A DNA stretch of 64,000 nt from Streptomyces pseudovenezuelae. Its GTDB lineage: Bacteria > Actinomycetota > Actinomycetes > Streptomycetales > Streptomycetaceae. The position numbers and the translations under genes were made by a program. Position 1 is the stretch's first letter. Each line of letters begins with the position of its first letter. Shown here in pieces: positions 1-8,930 of the stretch. A model generated the notes under the pieces. That model worked only from the letters and a program-made list of their open reading frames with translations. It did not search any database and was not told the DNA's origin. The stretch is from the NCBI RefSeq assembly GCF_001513955.1, contig NZ_KQ948149.1, positions 344,227 to 408,226 of the forward strand. The letters are read 5' to 3'.

Positions 1-203
1 TCGGCGGACCAGGTGCCGTCGTCACCGGAGGGAATGTCGTACGGCCGGACATCGACGCCCGGCAGTGCCGGCCGGGGACCGGGAAGGGTACCAGGCGCCG
101 ACGATGCCGCCGCCGTGACCGGTTCCGCGTCCGCTGCGTCGGGCCGTACGGGTGCCGTGTCCGCGGCGGGCCGTGTCGCCACGCCGGCCTGTGGCCCCCT
201 CAC
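1..203 (-). CDS. Partial gene of unknown function, third gene of a leftward operon
   Basis: An open minus-strand frame starts at a GTG (203-201) that overlaps the stop of the upstream glycosyltransferase by 4 bp (GTGA). It runs without a stop to the left edge, so only about 67 N-terminal residues are visible. The visible part is rich in Ala, Pro, Thr and Val and ends around PGVDVRPYDIPSGDDGTW. I do not recognise the family. The 4-bp coupling is the same arrangement used by the next gene pair, which is the main argument that this is a real third cistron and not chance open frame in GC-rich DNA. The product may act in the same surface-glycan or modification pathway as the two glycosyltransferases; this is inference only. 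Confidence 0.45.
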   Translation of the reverse strand, partial: MRGPQAGVATRPAADTAPVRPDAADAEPVTAAASSAPGTLPGPRPALPGVDVRPYDIPSGDDGTWSA

Positions 204-808
204 CGCGACACCCCGGCGAGCCGGGTCAGCTGCGCCGCGAACCGTCCGTCCGGCGCCGCCCGTGCGACCAGTTCCGCGTCGAACGCCGTGTCCACGTCCC
301 GCAGCGGCGGCAGTTCCCGCACCCGCAGCCCGCTCAGCCGGGCCCGCTGGGCCGCGCCGGTGCGGGGCGTCGACATGGGGACCCCGCGCAGCCGGGCCGG
401 GTCGGGTTCGGCAAGTCCCAGGGCCCAGAAGCCGCCGTCCTCGGCCGGCCCGAAGTACGCGTCGCAGTCGGCGAAGTCCACCGTGAGCAGCTCAGGAGTC
501 ACCTGGGGCGTGTCCATGCCGATGAGCAGGGCCGGTCCTTCGCAGCCCGCGAAGGCCGCGGCCAGCCGTTCGTCGAGGCCGCCCGCGCACTGCCGTACGA
601 CCTCGAAACCCGGCGGCATCCAGGGGCCCGGCGTGCCCTCCAGGACCAGCACCCGGCGCCGGGCCGGGGTGCGGGCCACGACGTCGAGGGTGTCCGCGAG
701 GGACGCCTCGGCCAGCGCGGCCGCCTGTTCGGGCGTGAACGGCGGGGTGAGCCGGGTCTTGACCCGCCCCGGCCGCGGCTCCTTGGCGATGACGAGCAGC
801 GTGGTCAC
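200..808 (-). CDS. DUF2064 / TIGR04282-type glycosyltransferase
   Basis: A 202-residue protein with a GTG start at 808 overlapping the preceding glycosyltransferase stop by 4 bp. The N-terminus (TTLLVIAKEPRPGRVKTRL) is the nucleotide-sugar-binding loop typical of DUF2064, a GT-A-like family related to MobA-type nucleotidyltransferases. The LLIGMDTPQVTP segment carries the expected Asp near the metal and nucleotide site, followed by GPAEDGGFWALGL, a family hallmark. Members commonly sit beside a family 2 glycosyltransferase, as here. The acceptor is unknown; the family has been linked to arsenosugar-like and other small-molecule glycosylation, but nothing here proves that. It is probably cytosolic and co-translated with both neighbours. 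Confidence 0.88.
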   Translation of the reverse strand: MTTLLVIAKEPRPGRVKTRLTPPFTPEQAAALAEASLADTLDVVARTPARRRVLVLEGTPGPWMPPGFEVVRQCAGGLDERLAAAFAGCEGPALLIGMDTPQVTPELLTVDFADCDAYFGPAEDGGFWALGLAEPDPARLRGVPMSTPRTGAAQRARLSGLRVRELPPLRDVDTAFDAELVARAAPDGRFAAQLTRLAGVSR

Positions 809-1500
809 GCGCGCACCCCCGTCTCGTTCAGGACCTGACTCATGTCCCGCACCGCCTGCCAGGTGCCCCGCCAGGTGCCCGTCACCTTGGAGGCGCCGGT
901 GCGCGGGTGGTACGGCACGTCGTGCTCGGTGATCCGCCAGCCCGCGTCGGCCGCCCGCACCACCATCTGCAGGGGATAGCCGCTGCGCCGGTCCGTCAGG
1001 CCGAGGGCGAGCAGCGGTTCGCGCCGGGCTGCCCGCAGCGGGCCCAGGTCCCGCAGCCGCAGACCGGTGCGGCGGCGCAGCAGCCGGGCGAGCGCGAGGT
1101 TGCCCGCCCTGGCGTGCGGCGGCCAGGCGCCACGGGCCTGCGGGCGGCGCCGGCCGAGCACGAGGTCCGCCTGACCGGCCAGCACCTCGGCCACGAACGG
1201 CACCAGGTCCGAAGGGTCCAGGGAGGCGTCGCAGTCGCAGAAGCACACGATGTCGGCCGTGGCCGCGGTCAGCCCCGCATGGCAGGCGGCGCCGAAGCCG
1301 CGCCGCTCCTCGCGGACGACGGTCGCGCCGAGGGCGTGGGCGATGCTGGCGGAGCCGTCCGTGGAGCCGTTGTCGACGACAAGCGCGCGCCAGCCCGGCG
1401 GGATGCGTTCCAGCACCCACGGCAGGGCCCCGGCCTCGTCCAGACAGGGCAGCACGACGTCCACGGACGCCGCGGGTTCGTTCACTGAGGGGGTCGTCAC
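805..1500 (-). CDS. Family 2 glycosyltransferase
   Basis: A 231-residue GT-A glycosyltransferase. The N-terminal part has VDVVLPCLDEAGALP followed by VVDNGSTDGS, the nucleotide-sugar-binding Asp region, and then FCDCDASLDP, a DxD-like metal site. No transmembrane segment follows, so it resembles short dolichol-phosphate-mannose-synthase-like enzymes without a membrane tail. The GTG at 1500 is chosen because AGGGTGA lies about 6 nt upstream; an in-frame GTG at 1509 and a longer frame to 1674 are less likely because they run into the divergent response regulator's promoter. It is the first gene of a leftward operon with the DUF2064 enzyme and divergent from the two-component system at 1613. Confidence 0.88.
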   Translation of the reverse strand: MTTPSVNEPAASVDVVLPCLDEAGALPWVLERIPPGWRALVVDNGSTDGSASIAHALGATVVREERRGFGAACHAGLTAATADIVCFCDCDASLDPSDLVPFVAEVLAGQADLVLGRRRPQARGAWPPHARAGNLALARLLRRRTGLRLRDLGPLRAARREPLLALGLTDRRSGYPLQMVVRAADAGWRITEHDVPYHPRTGASKVTGTWRGTWQAVRDMSQVLNETGVRA

Positions 1501-1612
1501 GAGATTCACCCTACGAACATGAACCGGACAAACCGGGCTACGGCTCCTTACGAAACAAGGACGTCGGCGGCCGCCTGCGGCACATTCGCGCGCGCGGTGC
1601 GAGGCTGGCGGC

Positions 1613-2331
<719 letters not shown>

Positions 2332-2335
<4 letters not shown>

Positions 2336-3444
2336 GCGACATGCTCCTCATCGCCCTCTACGCCTTCCTCGGTGCCGTCGCCGCCGGGCTCCTCGGCGCC
2401 TGGGTGCTGCTGCTGATCCGCAGCCGCTCGCTCTCCCTGCACCTCACCGTGGTGGCCGCCGTCGGCGTCACCGCGATGCTGGCCGGCACCCTCGCGGTCG
2501 CCCAGGCCATGTTCCTGTCCGGACACGACCTGAGGGTCGTCACCACCGTCGTCCTGATGGCCGCCGTGGTCTCGCTGGCCACCGCCCTGCTGCTCGGCCG
2601 CTGGGTCACCGCCCGCAGCCGGGCCCTCGCGCTCGCCGCCCGCTCCTTCGGCGACGGCGGCGACTTCACCTCGCCCGGCGGCCCCACGACCGCCGAACTC
2701 ACCGACCTCAGCCGCGAGTTGGAACTCACCAGTGCCAAACTCGCCGAGTCCAGGGAGCGGGAGCGCGCCCTGGAGTCCTCCCGGCGCGAACTCGTCGCCT
2801 GGATCTCCCACGACCTGCGCACCCCGCTCGCCGGCCTGCGCGCCATGTCCGAGGCCCTGGAGGACGGCGTCGCCGCCGACCCCGCCCGCTATCTGCGGCA
2901 GATCCGCACCGAGGTCGAACGCCTCAACGACATGGTCGGCGACCTCTTCGAACTCTCCCGCATCCACGCGGGGGCGCTGGCGCTGAGCCCGAGCCGGATC
3001 TCCCTGTACGACCTCGTCTCGGACGCGCTCGCGGGTGCCGACCCGCTGGCCCGCGCGCACGGTGTACGGCTCGTCGGCGACCGGGTGGCGGCCGTGCCGG
3101 TGGAGGTGGACGGCAAGGAGATGAGCCGAGTGCTCGGCAACCTGCTCGTCAACGCCATCCGCCGCACTCCCGCCGACGGCACGGTCGCGGTGGCCGCCGA
3201 GCACCGCGCGGAGGGGGTCGTCGTGTCCGTCACGGACGGCTGCGGCGGCATCCCCGAGGAGGATCTGCCGCGTGTCTTCGACACCGGCTGGCGCGGCACC
3301 CACGCCCGCACACCACCTGCCGGGGCGGGACTCGGCCTCGCGATCGTCCGGGGCATCGTCGAGGCCCACGCGGGCCGGGCCACCGTACGCAATGTCCCGG
3401 GCGGCTGTCGCTTCGAGGTGGTGCTGCCGTCGGCGGCTTCCTGA
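2332..3444 (+). CDS. Sensor histidine kinase, partner of the 1613 regulator
   Basis: A 370-residue membrane kinase with ATG at 2332 overlapping the regulator stop. Three hydrophobic segments near residues 4-28, 37-62 and 69-90 precede a HAMP-like linker, so most of the sensor is intramembrane and there is no large extracellular domain. His160 lies in AWISHDLRTPLAG (HisKA). The catalytic domain has the N box LLVNAIRR, a G1 box VTDGCGGIP, and the G2 region GAGLGLAIVRGIV. A perfect 14-bp inverted repeat follows its stop. The short, membrane-buried sensor suggests detection of a membrane or envelope cue; this is inference. Confidence 0.92.
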
Positions 3445-3449
3445 GCAAT

Positions 3450-3493
3450 GGTGGTGCCGCCCGCGGCCGCTTTCTTTCACGGGCGGCACCACC
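3450..3493. terminator. Bidirectional hairpin terminator
   Basis: A perfect 14-bp inverted repeat (arms 3450-3463 and 3480-3493, 16-nt loop) sits 5 bp after the kinase stop and 12 bp beyond the end of the converging epimerase gene. It has no strong U tract, as is usual in high-GC actinobacteria. Confidence 0.8.
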
Positions 3494-3505
3494 GGTCCAC
3501 CGCGG

Positions 3506-4509
3506 CTACGCGTCCCGCATCCCCGCGCCCGCGAACTCCCGCATTCCCTCGGCGAATCCGACCTCCGCCTTCCACCCCAGCTCCGCCCGCAGCCGCGCCG
3601 AGTCCGCCGTGATGTGCCGGACGTCGCCGAGGCGGTACTCCCCGGTGACCACGGGCTCGGGACCGCCGTACGCCTCCGCGAGCGCGCGGGCCATCTCGCC
3701 CACGGTGTGCGGCTCGCCGCTACCGGTGTTGTACGACGTGAGCGCGCCGTCCCGCGAACCCGCCTCCAGCGCGGCCACGTTGGCCGCGGCCACATCCCGC
3801 ACATGCACGAAGTCCCGGCGCGCTGACCGCCGTCCTCGAAGACGCGCGGGGCCGCACCGCGGGCGAGCGCGGACCGGAAGAAGGAGGCGACGCCGGCGTA
3901 CGGGGTGTCGCGGGGCATGCCCGGCCCGTACACGTTGTGGTAGCGCAGGGCCACCGCCGTACCGCCCGTGGCCCGGGCCCAGGACGCCGCCAGATGCTCC
4001 TGGGCGAGCTTGGTCGTCGCGTACACGTTCCGCGGGTCGACCGGGGCGTCCTCGCCGACCAGATCCGGGGAGAGGTCCGCGCCGCACCGCGGGCACGGCG
4101 GCTCGAAGCGCCCCGCGTCCAGATCGGCGACGGCCCGTGGACCCGGCCGCACGGTCCCGTGCCGGGGGCAGGCGTAGCGGCCCTCGCCGTACACGACCAT
4201 CGACCCGGCGAGCACCAGCCGCCGTACCCCCAGCTCGGCCATGGCGGCCAGCAGGACCGCCGTACCCGTGTCGTTGTGGGAGACGTACCGCGGGGCGTCG
4301 GCGAAGTCCACGCCCAGGCCGACCATGGCCGCCTGATGGCACACCGCGTCCACGCCGCTCAGGGCGCGGCGGACGGCGTCGGGGTCCCGCACGTCGGACG
4401 CCGGGTCGGACCGGACGTCGTACAGGAGGGGCTCGTGGCCGTGTGCCGCGAGCGCCTCGACGATCTGGGACCCGATGAAACCGGCACCGCCGGTGACCAG
4501 TACGCGCAT
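3506..4509 (-). pseudogene. NAD-dependent sugar-nucleotide epimerase, frameshifted
   Basis: Extended SDR epimerase starting at ATG 4509. The N-terminal frame has the Rossmann motif TGGAGFIGS, the AGSMVVYGEG Ser region, a four-Cys insert (CPRHG and CPRCG), and the YATTK catalytic Tyr/Lys, then reads into an unrelated frame after RVFEDGGQR. The true continuation (RRDFVHVRDVAAANVAALE and on to GMRDA at 3506) is in another frame. An extra GC within the GCGC run at about 3818-3823 explains it: removing two bases restores the family sequence RRDFVHV. An intact version would have 333 residues. The Cys-bearing insert resembles that of dTDP-L-rhamnose 4-epimerase-type proteins. A sequencing error in a GC repeat is the main alternative to real inactivation. 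Confidence 0.85.
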
Positions 4510-4561
4510 GCCCTCACGCTAGGGCCGTGACGCGCCCGGAAGGCCGGGCCGCGCCCGCACG

Positions 4562-6019
4562 TCACGGCTTCGTAAGACTCAGCGGCAGCGACACCGTGAA
4601 CACCGTCGAGCCGGGCACGCTGGCCAGCTCGATCGTGCCGCCGTGCGCCCGCACCAGGGAGCTCGCCACCGCGAGGCCGAGGCCGCTGCCGCCCCGGTCC
4701 CGGCTGCGGGCCTTGTCGACGCGGTAGAAGCGGTCGAAGACCCGCTCCTGGTCGGCGGCCGGGACACCGGGCCCGGCGTCCGCGATCCGCACCTGGGCGT
4801 GCCCGTCCCGCACCCGCACGCCGACCGACACCGCCGTGCCGGCCGGGGTGTGCACGGCCGCGTTGGTGAGGAGGTTGTCGACGACCTGGCGCACCCGCTG
4901 CGGGTCGAGGCGCAGCTTCAGTGCCTGCGGGCCCTCCTCGAAGGACAGCGGATGGTCCGGGTGGCTCGCGCGGAAGGCGTCGGCCGCGTGCTCCACCAGC
5001 TCCACCAGATCCACCTCGACGGGCCTGAGCGGGGTCTCCACCTCCGCCGCGTCCAGGCGGGCGAGCAGCAGCAGGTCGTCCAGCAGGAAGCCCATGCGGG
5101 CGGCCTCGGCGCGCAGCCGGGCCAGGTGCTTGTCGCGCTCCTCGGGGGCGTTGGCGGCGGCGTACTGGAAGAGGTCCGCGTAGCCCCGCACCGACATCAG
5201 GGGCGTGCGCAGCTCGTGCGAGGCGTCCGCGACGAACCGGCGCAGCCGCTGCTCGGCCGCCGCGCGGACCGCGAGCGAGTCGTCGATGTGCTCCAGCATG
5301 GTGTTGAACGCCGTCCGCAGCTCCTCGACCTCCGGCCCGCCGCCCCGCTTGTCGGCGCGCAGCGGCAGCCGGGACGCCGACTCGGTCAGGTCGTGCAGGG
5401 CGATGCCGTGCGCGGTGTGCGCCATGTCGCTCAGCGGCTTCATGCCCCGGCGCAGCAGCTTGCGGCCGACCACCACGAGCGCCAGCAGGGCGAGCCCGAA
5501 GGCGACGACCTGGACCGTGATCAACCGCCGTACCGTGGCGTCGATGTCGGCCATCGGAGCCGCGCTGACCAGGACCACCCCGGGCTCGACCTCGCAGGCG
5601 CGCAGCCGGTACTCGCCCTGGCCCTTCAGGTGCTCGGTGGCCAGGACCTCGGTGTGCGCGACGGTCTGCGCCTTCGCGACGCCGGTGAACTCCTCGACGT
5701 CCTCCGGCAGGTCGGAGGGGTCCTCCGGCCTGCGCAGCCGCGGGGTGCCGTCCTTGACGTCGTACACGGCGTAGTACCAGGCCCAGTACTTCTTGCCCGC
5801 GAGGGTGCCGGACTCGGCGATGCTCTTCGACTGGGCGACCTGGGCGAGCGACAGCTGCTCGTTGAGCTGGGCCGACAGATAGTCCCGCATGTACGTCGTC
5901 AGCGCGGTGCCCACGACCGCGAACACCACCAGGGCGAGCGCCCCGAGCCCCAGCGCCAGCCGGGTCCCCAGCCGCATCCTCCGGTACGCCGACCGCACCC
6001 GGCCGGGGAGGGACCTCAC
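4562..6019 (-). CDS. Sensor histidine kinase of the 6016 regulator
   Basis: A 485-residue EnvZ/PhoR-type kinase. TM1 (about 20-43), an extracytoplasmic sensor of about 120 residues, TM2 (about 166-187), a HAMP domain (188-250), HisKA with His268 in DASHELRTPLMS, then the ATPase domain with LLTNAAVHTP, IADAGPGVP and GSGLGLAVASSLV. The GTG start at 6019 overlaps the regulator stop by 4 bp, so the order is regulator then kinase. The external domain contains a Trp/Tyr-rich stretch (KKYWAWYYAVYDV) and a lone Cys. The divergent electron-transfer operon at 6871 is a plausible target, so a redox or metal cue is possible but unproven. Confidence 0.93.
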   Translation of the reverse strand: MRSLPGRVRSAYRRMRLGTRLALGLGALALVVFAVVGTALTTYMRDYLSAQLNEQLSLAQVAQSKSIAESGTLAGKKYWAWYYAVYDVKDGTPRLRRPEDPSDLPEDVEEFTGVAKAQTVAHTEVLATEHLKGQGEYRLRACEVEPGVVLVSAAPMADIDATVRRLITVQVVAFGLALLALVVVGRKLLRRGMKPLSDMAHTAHGIALHDLTESASRLPLRADKRGGGPEVEELRTAFNTMLEHIDDSLAVRAAAEQRLRRFVADASHELRTPLMSVRGYADLFQYAAANAPEERDKHLARLRAEAARMGFLLDDLLLLARLDAAEVETPLRPVEVDLVELVEHAADAFRASHPDHPLSFEEGPQALKLRLDPQRVRQVVDNLLTNAAVHTPAGTAVSVGVRVRDGHAQVRIADAGPGVPAADQERVFDRFYRVDKARSRDRGGSGLGLAVASSLVRAHGGTIELASVPGSTVFTVSLPLSLTKP

Positions 6020-6723
6020 TCGGCGGCCTGCCGGATGACGTACCCGAAGCCCCGCACGGTGTGGATCAGCGGTTCACCCGCGTCGTCCAGCTTGCGGCGC
6101 AGCCGGCTGACGACCAGCTCGACGACGTTGGAGCGCCCGCCGAAGCCGTACTCCCACACATGGTCGAGGATCTGCGCCTTGGTGAGCACGGTCGGCGACT
6201 TGCGCATCAGGTACCGGAGCACCTCGTACTCGGTCGGGGTGAGCGTGAGCAGTTTGTCGCCGCGGCGCACCTCGCGGGTGTCCTCGTCCATCGTGAGGTC
6301 CGCGACCCGCAGCACCGAGCGCTGGAAGCCGGGCCCGGCGCTGCGCCGCAGCACGGTCCGCAGCCGGGCCATCAGCTCCTCCACCGCGAACGGCTTGACC
6401 AGGTAGTCGTCGCCGCCCCGGGTCAGCCCCGCCACCCGGTCGGCGACCGCGTCCCGCGCCGTGAGGAACACCACGGGCACCATCGTGCCCGAGCGCCGCA
6501 ACCGGTCCAGGACACCGAAGCCGTCGAGGTCGGGCAGCATCAGATCGAGCACCACGATGTCGGGACGGAACTCGGCGGCGCGGCTGAGCGCCTCCTCACC
6601 GGAGTTGGCGGTGACCGCCTCCCAGCCCTCGTAGCGGGCGACCGTCGCCACGAGATCGGCGATCGGCGGGTCGTCGTCCACGACGAGGAGTCGTACTTTT
6701 TCCACCCGCTCATAGTGCTTCAC
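6016..6723 (-). CDS. OmpR-type response regulator
   Basis: A 235-residue regulator. The receiver has VVDDDPP, phosphoacceptor Asp60 in VVLDLMLPDLDG, and Lys110 in DDYLVKPF. The effector is a winged helix-turn-helix with LTPTEYEVLRYLMRK and the recognition region NVVELVVSRLRRKL, ending in HTVRGFGYVI. The ATG at 6723 is used; an in-frame GTG seven codons in (VEKVRL) is an alternative. It is the first gene of a leftward operon with its kinase and is divergent from the flavin electron-transfer operon across 147 bp that carry a phased direct repeat, the type of site OmpR/PhoB regulators bind. Confidence 0.93.
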   Translation of the reverse strand: MKHYERVEKVRLLVVDDDPPIADLVATVARYEGWEAVTANSGEEALSRAAEFRPDIVVLDLMLPDLDGFGVLDRLRRSGTMVPVVFLTARDAVADRVAGLTRGGDDYLVKPFAVEELMARLRTVLRRSAGPGFQRSVLRVADLTMDEDTREVRRGDKLLTLTPTEYEVLRYLMRKSPTVLTKAQILDHVWEYGFGGRSNVVELVVSRLRRKLDDAGEPLIHTVRGFGYVIRQAAE

Positions 6724-6870
6724 AGCGGCCGGAAAGCCAGAGCGGGGTGGCGCCCGTGAGCAGATCGATAAGCTCTTGAAAGTTGTACGACAGCTGATCG
6801 ACAGCTCCCGCCGGACAAGCTCGGTTGTCCACTCGGTTATCCAGAGGCCCCGACCAAGGAGCTACGACCC
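6724..6870. promoter_or_regulatory. Divergent promoter region with phased direct repeat
   Basis: 147 bp between the regulator (minus strand) and the ferric-reductase-like gene (plus strand). The heptamer GACAGCT occurs at 6789-6795 and again at 6800-6806, exactly 11 bp apart on the same face of the helix. The pair also forms a loose palindrome (AGCTG/CAGCT). OmpR/PhoB-type regulators bind tandem repeats with this spacing, so this is a candidate operator for the adjacent regulator. No clear -35/-10 pair was assigned. Confidence 0.5.
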
Positions 6871-8211
6871 GTGACGACCGTCCAATCGCCCCCCGCGCCC
6901 CCCACGGCGATCAAACGCCCCCGGGTGGTGGCCCGCACCGGGCTCTACGCCGTGCTGGCCGCCAACGCGGCCGTGGTCGCCTTCTTCTTCGCCCAGGCCG
7001 GCTTCGCCTCCAACGCGCTCATCGTGCTCGGCCGCCTCACCGGCCTGTACGCCGCGCTCATCATGGCCTTCCAGCTGGTCCTGGTGGCCCGGCTGCCCTG
7101 GCTCGACCGCCGCATCGGCATGGACCGGCTGACCTCCTGGCACCGCTGGACCGGCTTCGGCATCCTGTGGACGCTCCTCGCGCACGTCGTCTTCATCAGC
7201 TTCGGCTACGCCGAGGGCACCGACACCGGCCCGATCGGTGAGATCGTCGACCTCGCCGAGACCACCGAGGGTGTGTTGCGCGCGGTCGTCGCGTTCTGCC
7301 TGATCCTCGTGGTCGGCGCGGTCTCCGCCCGCTACGCCCGGCGCCGGCTCGCCTACGAGACCTGGCACTTCATCCACCTGTACACCTACGTCGCCGTGGT
7401 GCTCGCCTTCACCCACCAGGTCGCCGTCGGCACCACCTTCGCCTCCTCCTCCGTCGCCACCGCCTACTGGTACGTCGTCTGGGGCGTGGCCCTCGGCTCG
7501 GTCGTCCTGGGCCGCGCGGTGCTCCCGCTGTGGCGCAACTGGCGCCACCAGTTCCGCGTCACCGCCGTCGTCCCCGAGAGCGACAACGTCGTCTCGATCT
7601 ACATCAGCGGCAAGGACCTCGACCAACTCCCCGCCCGTGCGGGCCAGTTCTTCCTGTGGCGCTTCCTGACCGCCGACCGCTGGTGGCAGGCCAACCCCTT
7701 CTCCCTCTCCGCCGCCCCCGACGGCCGGACCCTGCGCCTGACGGCCAAGGCCGCCGGCGAGGGCAGCGCCGCCCTGCGGCACGTCAAGGTCGGCACCCGC
7801 GTCTTCGCCGAGGGCCCCTACGGCGCCTTCACCGCCCTGCACCGCACCCGCCCCGAGTCCGTCCTGATCGCCGGAGGTGTCGGCGTCACCCCCATCCGGG
7901 CCCTCCTGGAGGAGGTGCAGGGCCACGCCGTCGTCATCTACCGGGTCGGCTCCGACCGGGACGCCGTCCTCTACGACGAGCTGCGCGACCTCGCGCTCGC
8001 CAAGGGCGCCGAACTCCACCTGGTCACCGGCCCGCCGGTGCCCGACAAACTCGCGGCCGGCGAGCTGGCGCGGCTGGTGCCCGACATCGCCGAGCGGGAC
8101 GTCTTCCTGTGCGGACCGCCCCCGATGATGAACGCGGTCCTGGGCAGCCTGCGCGAGCTGGACGTGCCCAAGCCGCAGATCCACTTCGAACGCTTCAGCC
8201 TGGCGGGATGA
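6871..8211 (+). CDS. Ferric-reductase-like transmembrane flavoprotein with FNR domain
   Basis: A 446-residue protein with a GTG start. Residues about 25-225 hold six hydrophobic helices with His residues placed as heme ligands (SWHRWTGF, LAHVV, WHFIHLY, FTHQV). The cytosolic half is a ferredoxin-NADP reductase module: FAD-binding NPFSLSAAP, nucleotide-binding AGGVGVTPIRALL, and the C-terminal NAD(P) motif CGPPPMM. It should pass electrons from NAD(P)H via FAD and heme across the membrane. The next two genes encode an exported FMN-binding protein and an ApbE flavinyltransferase, so the likely acceptor is covalently bound FMN outside the cell. Only 10 bp separate it from the FMN-binding gene. 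Confidence 0.9.
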   Translation: MTTVQSPPAPPTAIKRPRVVARTGLYAVLAANAAVVAFFFAQAGFASNALIVLGRLTGLYAALIMAFQLVLVARLPWLDRRIGMDRLTSWHRWTGFGILWTLLAHVVFISFGYAEGTDTGPIGEIVDLAETTEGVLRAVVAFCLILVVGAVSARYARRRLAYETWHFIHLYTYVAVVLAFTHQVAVGTTFASSSVATAYWYVVWGVALGSVVLGRAVLPLWRNWRHQFRVTAVVPESDNVVSIYISGKDLDQLPARAGQFFLWRFLTADRWWQANPFSLSAAPDGRTLRLTAKAAGEGSAALRHVKVGTRVFAEGPYGAFTALHRTRPESVLIAGGVGVTPIRALLEEVQGHAVVIYRVGSDRDAVLYDELRDLALAKGAELHLVTGPPVPDKLAAGELARLVPDIAERDVFLCGPPPMMNAVLGSLRELDVPKPQIHFERFSLAG

Positions 8212-8221
8212 GGAACAGACC

Positions 8222-8920
8222 GTGAAACGAGCCATACCCGTCGTCGTCCTGAGCATCGCGGGCCTGGTCCCCGTGTGGCTCTACCAGCCGTCGAGCGGCA
8301 CCTCCACCGACCAGGCCACGACGCCCGCGCCGTCGACGTCCTCCTCCGGGACGTCCGGTACGCACGTGGTCACGACCACGACGATCGACACGGAGAAGGG
8401 CCCTGTACAGCTCCAGGTGACCTTCGCCGGCACGAAGATCACCGCCGTGAAGATGCTCCAGCAGCCCGACCACCCGCAGACCGAGGCCGCCGTGCCGAAG
8501 CTCGTCGCGGAGACGCTGCAGGCGCAGAGCGCGGACATCGACACCGTCTCCGGTGCCACGATCACCAGCGAGGCCTACAAGAAGTCCCTCCAGGCCGCGA
8601 TCGACGACAACGCGAAGACGGCGTCCTCGTCTCCCGCCGCCTCTGCCTCCGCCGCTTCGGCCTCCCGGACCGTCGACGGCACGGCGGTCGACACGGAGAA
8701 GGGCACCGTCCAGGTCCAGGTGACCTTCGAGGGCGACAAGATCGGCGCCGTGCGGATGCTCCAGCAGCCGAACCACCCGCAGACCACCGCGGCCGTGCCG
8801 AAGCTCGTCGCGGAGACGCTGCAGGCGCAGAGCGCGGACATCGACACGGTGTCCGGTGCGACCATCACCAGTGAGGGCTACAAGGAGTCCCTCCAGGCCG
8901 CGATCGACGCGAAGGGCTGA
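8222..8920 (+). CDS. Exported protein with two tandem FMN-binding domains
   Basis: A 232-residue protein (GTG start) with one N-terminal hydrophobic segment (about 4-20) that acts as signal or anchor, a Ser/Thr-rich linker, and two FMN-binding domains. Each domain ends with DTVSGATITSE, the ApbE-dependent flavinylation motif in which the Thr of SGAT carries FMN by a phosphoester bond. The two domains are nearly identical and separated by an Ala/Ser linker. It lies between its presumed electron donor (6871) and the modifying enzyme (8931), forming an extracytoplasmic flavin electron-transfer chain. The final acceptor is not encoded nearby. Confidence 0.9.
   Translation: MKRAIPVVVLSIAGLVPVWLYQPSSGTSTDQATTPAPSTSSSGTSGTHVVTTTTIDTEKGPVQLQVTFAGTKITAVKMLQQPDHPQTEAAVPKLVAETLQAQSADIDTVSGATITSEAYKKSLQAAIDDNAKTASSSPAASASAASASRTVDGTAVDTEKGTVQVQVTFEGDKIGAVRMLQQPNHPQTTAAVPKLVAETLQAQSADIDTVSGATITSEGYKESLQAAIDAKG
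8386..8909 (+). repeat. Internal direct repeat encoding the two FMN domains
   Basis: Copies at about 8386-8606 and 8689-8909 have a constant 303-bp (101-codon) offset and very similar DNA, including identical runs in the segment that encodes the flavinylation site. In-frame tandem duplication, fairly recent or kept similar by conversion. Confidence 0.85.
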
Positions 8921-8930
8921 GGCACCGGGC

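Noticed and set aside
6724..6870. tRNA or riboswitch in the divergent region
   Set aside because: No cloverleaf or known aptamer core; the visible signal is a DNA direct repeat.
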